From: Apostichopus japonicus
Lineage: Eukaryota > Echinodermata > Holothuroidea > Aspidochirotida > Stichopodidae
Direction of reading: 5' to 3'
NCBI RefSeq assembly: GCF_037975245.1
Contig: NC_092565.1
Coordinates: forward strand, 15,219,499 to 15,283,498
DNA length: 64,000 bases
The notes under the pieces are model-generated. The model searched no databases. It saw only the letters and a list, made by a program, of their open reading frames with translations, and was not told the DNA's origin. Shown here piece by piece: positions 62,252 to 64,000 of this stretch; position 1 is the stretch's first letter; each line of letters begins with the position of its first letter. The position numbers were made by a program, and so were the translations under genes.

Positions 62252-63230
62252 ATATATATAGCGGGAGTCCCGGGTTCGAATCCCGGTGGAGACTGGAAGA
62301 TTTCTCACTGTTCTTGATCTTCCAACTCAGTACGATTTCAGTTATATATATATATATTTGCCTTTGTTGTTAACATTTTCTTTAATCTGTTCAAAGTATC
62401 TCTTTCGAGATCCGGCGTTAGGAATCACAAAGGATTTCGAGTTGCTTAGCATCATGTTTGATCTCTAGAGTAAGGTAAAATATGTCACCAAAACAGAACT
62501 AGTATTGTTCGATACGTGTGAAAAACGCCTACAGTGGAATTACGACCTTCCTTACCGGTTTCGAACCTCTGGACGTACAATCAGTGTCCATAGCCTATTG
62601 GTTAGGGTGTCCGCGTATAAAGCGGGAGGCCCGGGTTCGAATCCCGGTGGAGGTTGGAAGTTTTTTCACTGTTGTGGAATTTTCAACTCACTACGATTTC
62701 AATTATTTTTATATTGATTTGCCTTTGTAATTTACCTCCATTTCATTAACTAAGTCTGTGCAAAGTATCGCTTTCGAGATCCGGCTTTAGGAACCACAAA
62801 TGATTTGAGTTGATTAGGATCATGTTCGATCTCTAGAGGTAAGGCAAATATGTCCCCAAAACAGAACTAGTATTGTTCGATACAGGTGACAAACGCCTAC
62901 AGTGGAATAACGATCTCCCTTACCGGTTTCAAACCTCTGGACATACAATCAGCGTTCATAGCCTATTGGTTAGGGTGTCCTCATATAAAGCGGGAGGCCC
63001 GGGTTCGAATCCCAGTGGAGGCTGGAAGTTTTTTCACTATTCTTGATTTTCTAACTCATTACGATTTCAATTATATATATATATATATATTCATTTGCCT
63101 TTGTCGATTACATCCATTTCATTAACATAGTCTGTTCAAAGTGTCTGTTTTGAGATCCGGCTTTATATAGAATCACAAACGATTTCAAGTTGGTTAGGAT
63201 CATGTTTGATCTCTATATCATGATGTAATG
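62252..63230 (+). repeat. Tandem array of a tRNA-derived SINE, unit about 365 bp
   Basis: The B-box text 'gggttcgaatccc' occurs at about 62273, 62634 and 63002, giving spacings of about 361 and 368 bases. Copies 2 and 3 are complete; copy 1 starts inside the tRNA-like head. Each unit continues through 'ctggaagttttttcactgtt', 'ctcactacgatttcaatta', an AT run, 'tttgcctttg', 'ccatttcattaac' and 'cgagatccggctttaggaa'. Tandem rather than dispersed arrangement is unusual for a SINE. Confidence 0.85.
62584..62654 (+). other. tRNA-like cloverleaf at the head of the SINE unit
   Basis: It folds with an acceptor stem GTGTCCA/TGGAGGT (two wobble pairs, one mismatch), D arm GCCT-ATTGGTTA-GGGT, anticodon arm TCCGC-GTATAAA-GCGGG and T arm CCGGG-TTCGAAT-CCCGG. 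The loop would read anticodon ATA, which is not a normal eukaryotic tRNA-Tyr anticodon, and G at position 32 is unusual. This argues for a SINE head rather than a working tRNA. The copy at 62952-63022 is more degenerate in the anticodon stem. Confidence 0.7.
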
Positions 63231-63852
63231 ACATGAGCAATGACGCTTTAACCATTCTTTCTACTGAGCATGATTTTGGGTTTTGTGGCTGTTAGTGTTC
63301 AACAGGCCACCTGCATCTTGTTCAATGTAAATTTTGACAGACGCGAACTTGCGTAGCATGTAGCAGTATTACTATAATGTGAACTTCCTTGTTTGTTTCT
63401 ACCACTGTCATAACATCACTTTGGCAGGTTTTGTAGATTTGAACAGCTGGTGTCTAGACACATAAGCTTCGATCGACAATACATGTCTGAATAAACTAAC
63501 CAATTGTAACCATATTTCTTGATTTACGAACACTTCTCCACTTGAGGACTAGACCCACTGTAAGACTGTAAGTTAGTTTGCGCGTCTTCTAATTAACATT
63601 GTCGGTCCAGGTTTGTATATATCCCGAAGGTTCATCGTAGCCACTCCCACATGACCAATGAGATTCGCGGAGATGCGTTATATAAATATACATTTAAAAA
63701 TATGCATATATGTGCAGGTCATTGACAGCCCAGATGGTGATATAGAAAATGTAATTCATTGAAACAAATTGATATCTATTAAAAGCCCCATTGACTTACA
63801 CACTAAATCATAAAACTTGTGGTCTCTAAGTCTAGATAGAAGTTTTCACTAG
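63231..63852. other. Intergenic or 3' UTR stretch
   Basis: No exon-like frame was recognised. If 63853-63999 is a terminal exon, part of this stretch is that gene's 3' UTR. Confidence 0.35.
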
Positions 63853-63999
63853 CTAAACATTACCCATCACTGGATAGCTGACAAGTTGGCCATTCACGTC
63901 AATCTTTGTTGAGTCAGGCCAGCTACTTTCTTGACTGAATGTCCAAATGTCCTCCTCTTGCACTGTGCCTTTAATGATCCACCGACGCAAAAGGTCATA
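63853..63999 (-). CDS. Partial last exon of an unidentified gene entering from the right
   Basis: The minus-strand frame reads from the window edge YDLLRRWIIKGTVQEED, then IWTFSQESSWPDSTKID, then VNGQLVSYPVMGNV and a TAG stop, 48 residues. Its varied composition looks coding, and the other two frames are poor. Alternatively the exon ends at 63864 with donor GATGG|GTAATG and continues further left. I do not recognise the family. Confidence 0.5.
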   Translation of the reverse strand, partial: YDLLRRWIIKGTVQEEDIWTFSQESSWPDSTKIDVNGQLVSYPVMGNV

Positions 64000-64000
64000 T

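Noticed and set aside
61714-62373. Long frames of repeating Ile-His-Pro-Ser or Met-Asp-Gly-Trp on both strands
   Set aside because: They translate the (ATCC)n microsatellite; composition and period explain them completely.
62584-62654. A functional tRNA-Tyr gene
   Set aside because: The anticodon would be ATA, the acceptor stem is imperfect, there is no intron typical of tRNA-Tyr, and the unit is repeated with a SINE-like body.

Overview
This window is eukaryotic nuclear DNA from an animal. Coding sequence is carried in short exons with GT..AG borders and introns up to about 9.7 kb. The DNA is AT-rich, full of minisatellites, and crowded with non-autonomous DNA transposons, a decayed LINE and a tRNA-derived SINE. 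Gene content (an ABIN/TNIP-like protein, a germ-cell-less/BTBD16-type BTB protein, a C1a-32/CABCOCO1-like ciliary protein and a NAT8-like acetyltransferase) suggests a marine invertebrate deuterostome, perhaps an echinoderm. That placement is inference only; nothing here fixes the species.

Layout. 1-6.5 kb: intergenic, with a hAT-like element (1460-3339) sitting inside an (AT)n tract. 7.1-9.85 kb, minus strand: five-exon TNIP-like gene, 311 residues. 10-18.5 kb: intergenic, with two copies of one hAT MITE family (12404-12775 and 16424-16730), each with a perfect 8-bp target duplication. 18.5-41.5 kb, minus strand: thirteen-exon BTB gene, 665 residues, all phases consistent; its introns hold minisatellites, a LINE 3' fragment split by a MITE, a long hairpin and a 137-bp satellite. 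42-46 kb: nested hAT elements (42966-44130 containing 43259-44039). 47.0-55.05 kb, minus strand: nine-coding-exon C1a-32 domain gene, 346 residues. 58.0-60.3 kb: a 2.3-kb compound hAT element. 60.9-61.7 kb, plus strand: intronless NAT8-like acetyltransferase. 61.8-63.2 kb: long (ATCC)n and a tandem tRNA-SINE array. 63.85-64 kb, minus strand: the last exon of a gene that continues beyond the window.

The genes are not an operon. The two middle genes both belong to families linked to cilia or the germ line, so the neighbourhood may be expressed in testis or ciliated tissue (inference). The most unusual observation is recurrent: at three coding exons the 3' end of the exon plus its splice donor has been copied into the adjoining downstream intron. 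In two cases this made a tandem array (34.7-36.0 kb and 48.1-48.66 kb). In the third it made a single phase-compatible extra exon candidate (50545-50587). I found no CRISPR array, bacterial-type operon or convincing viral fossil.
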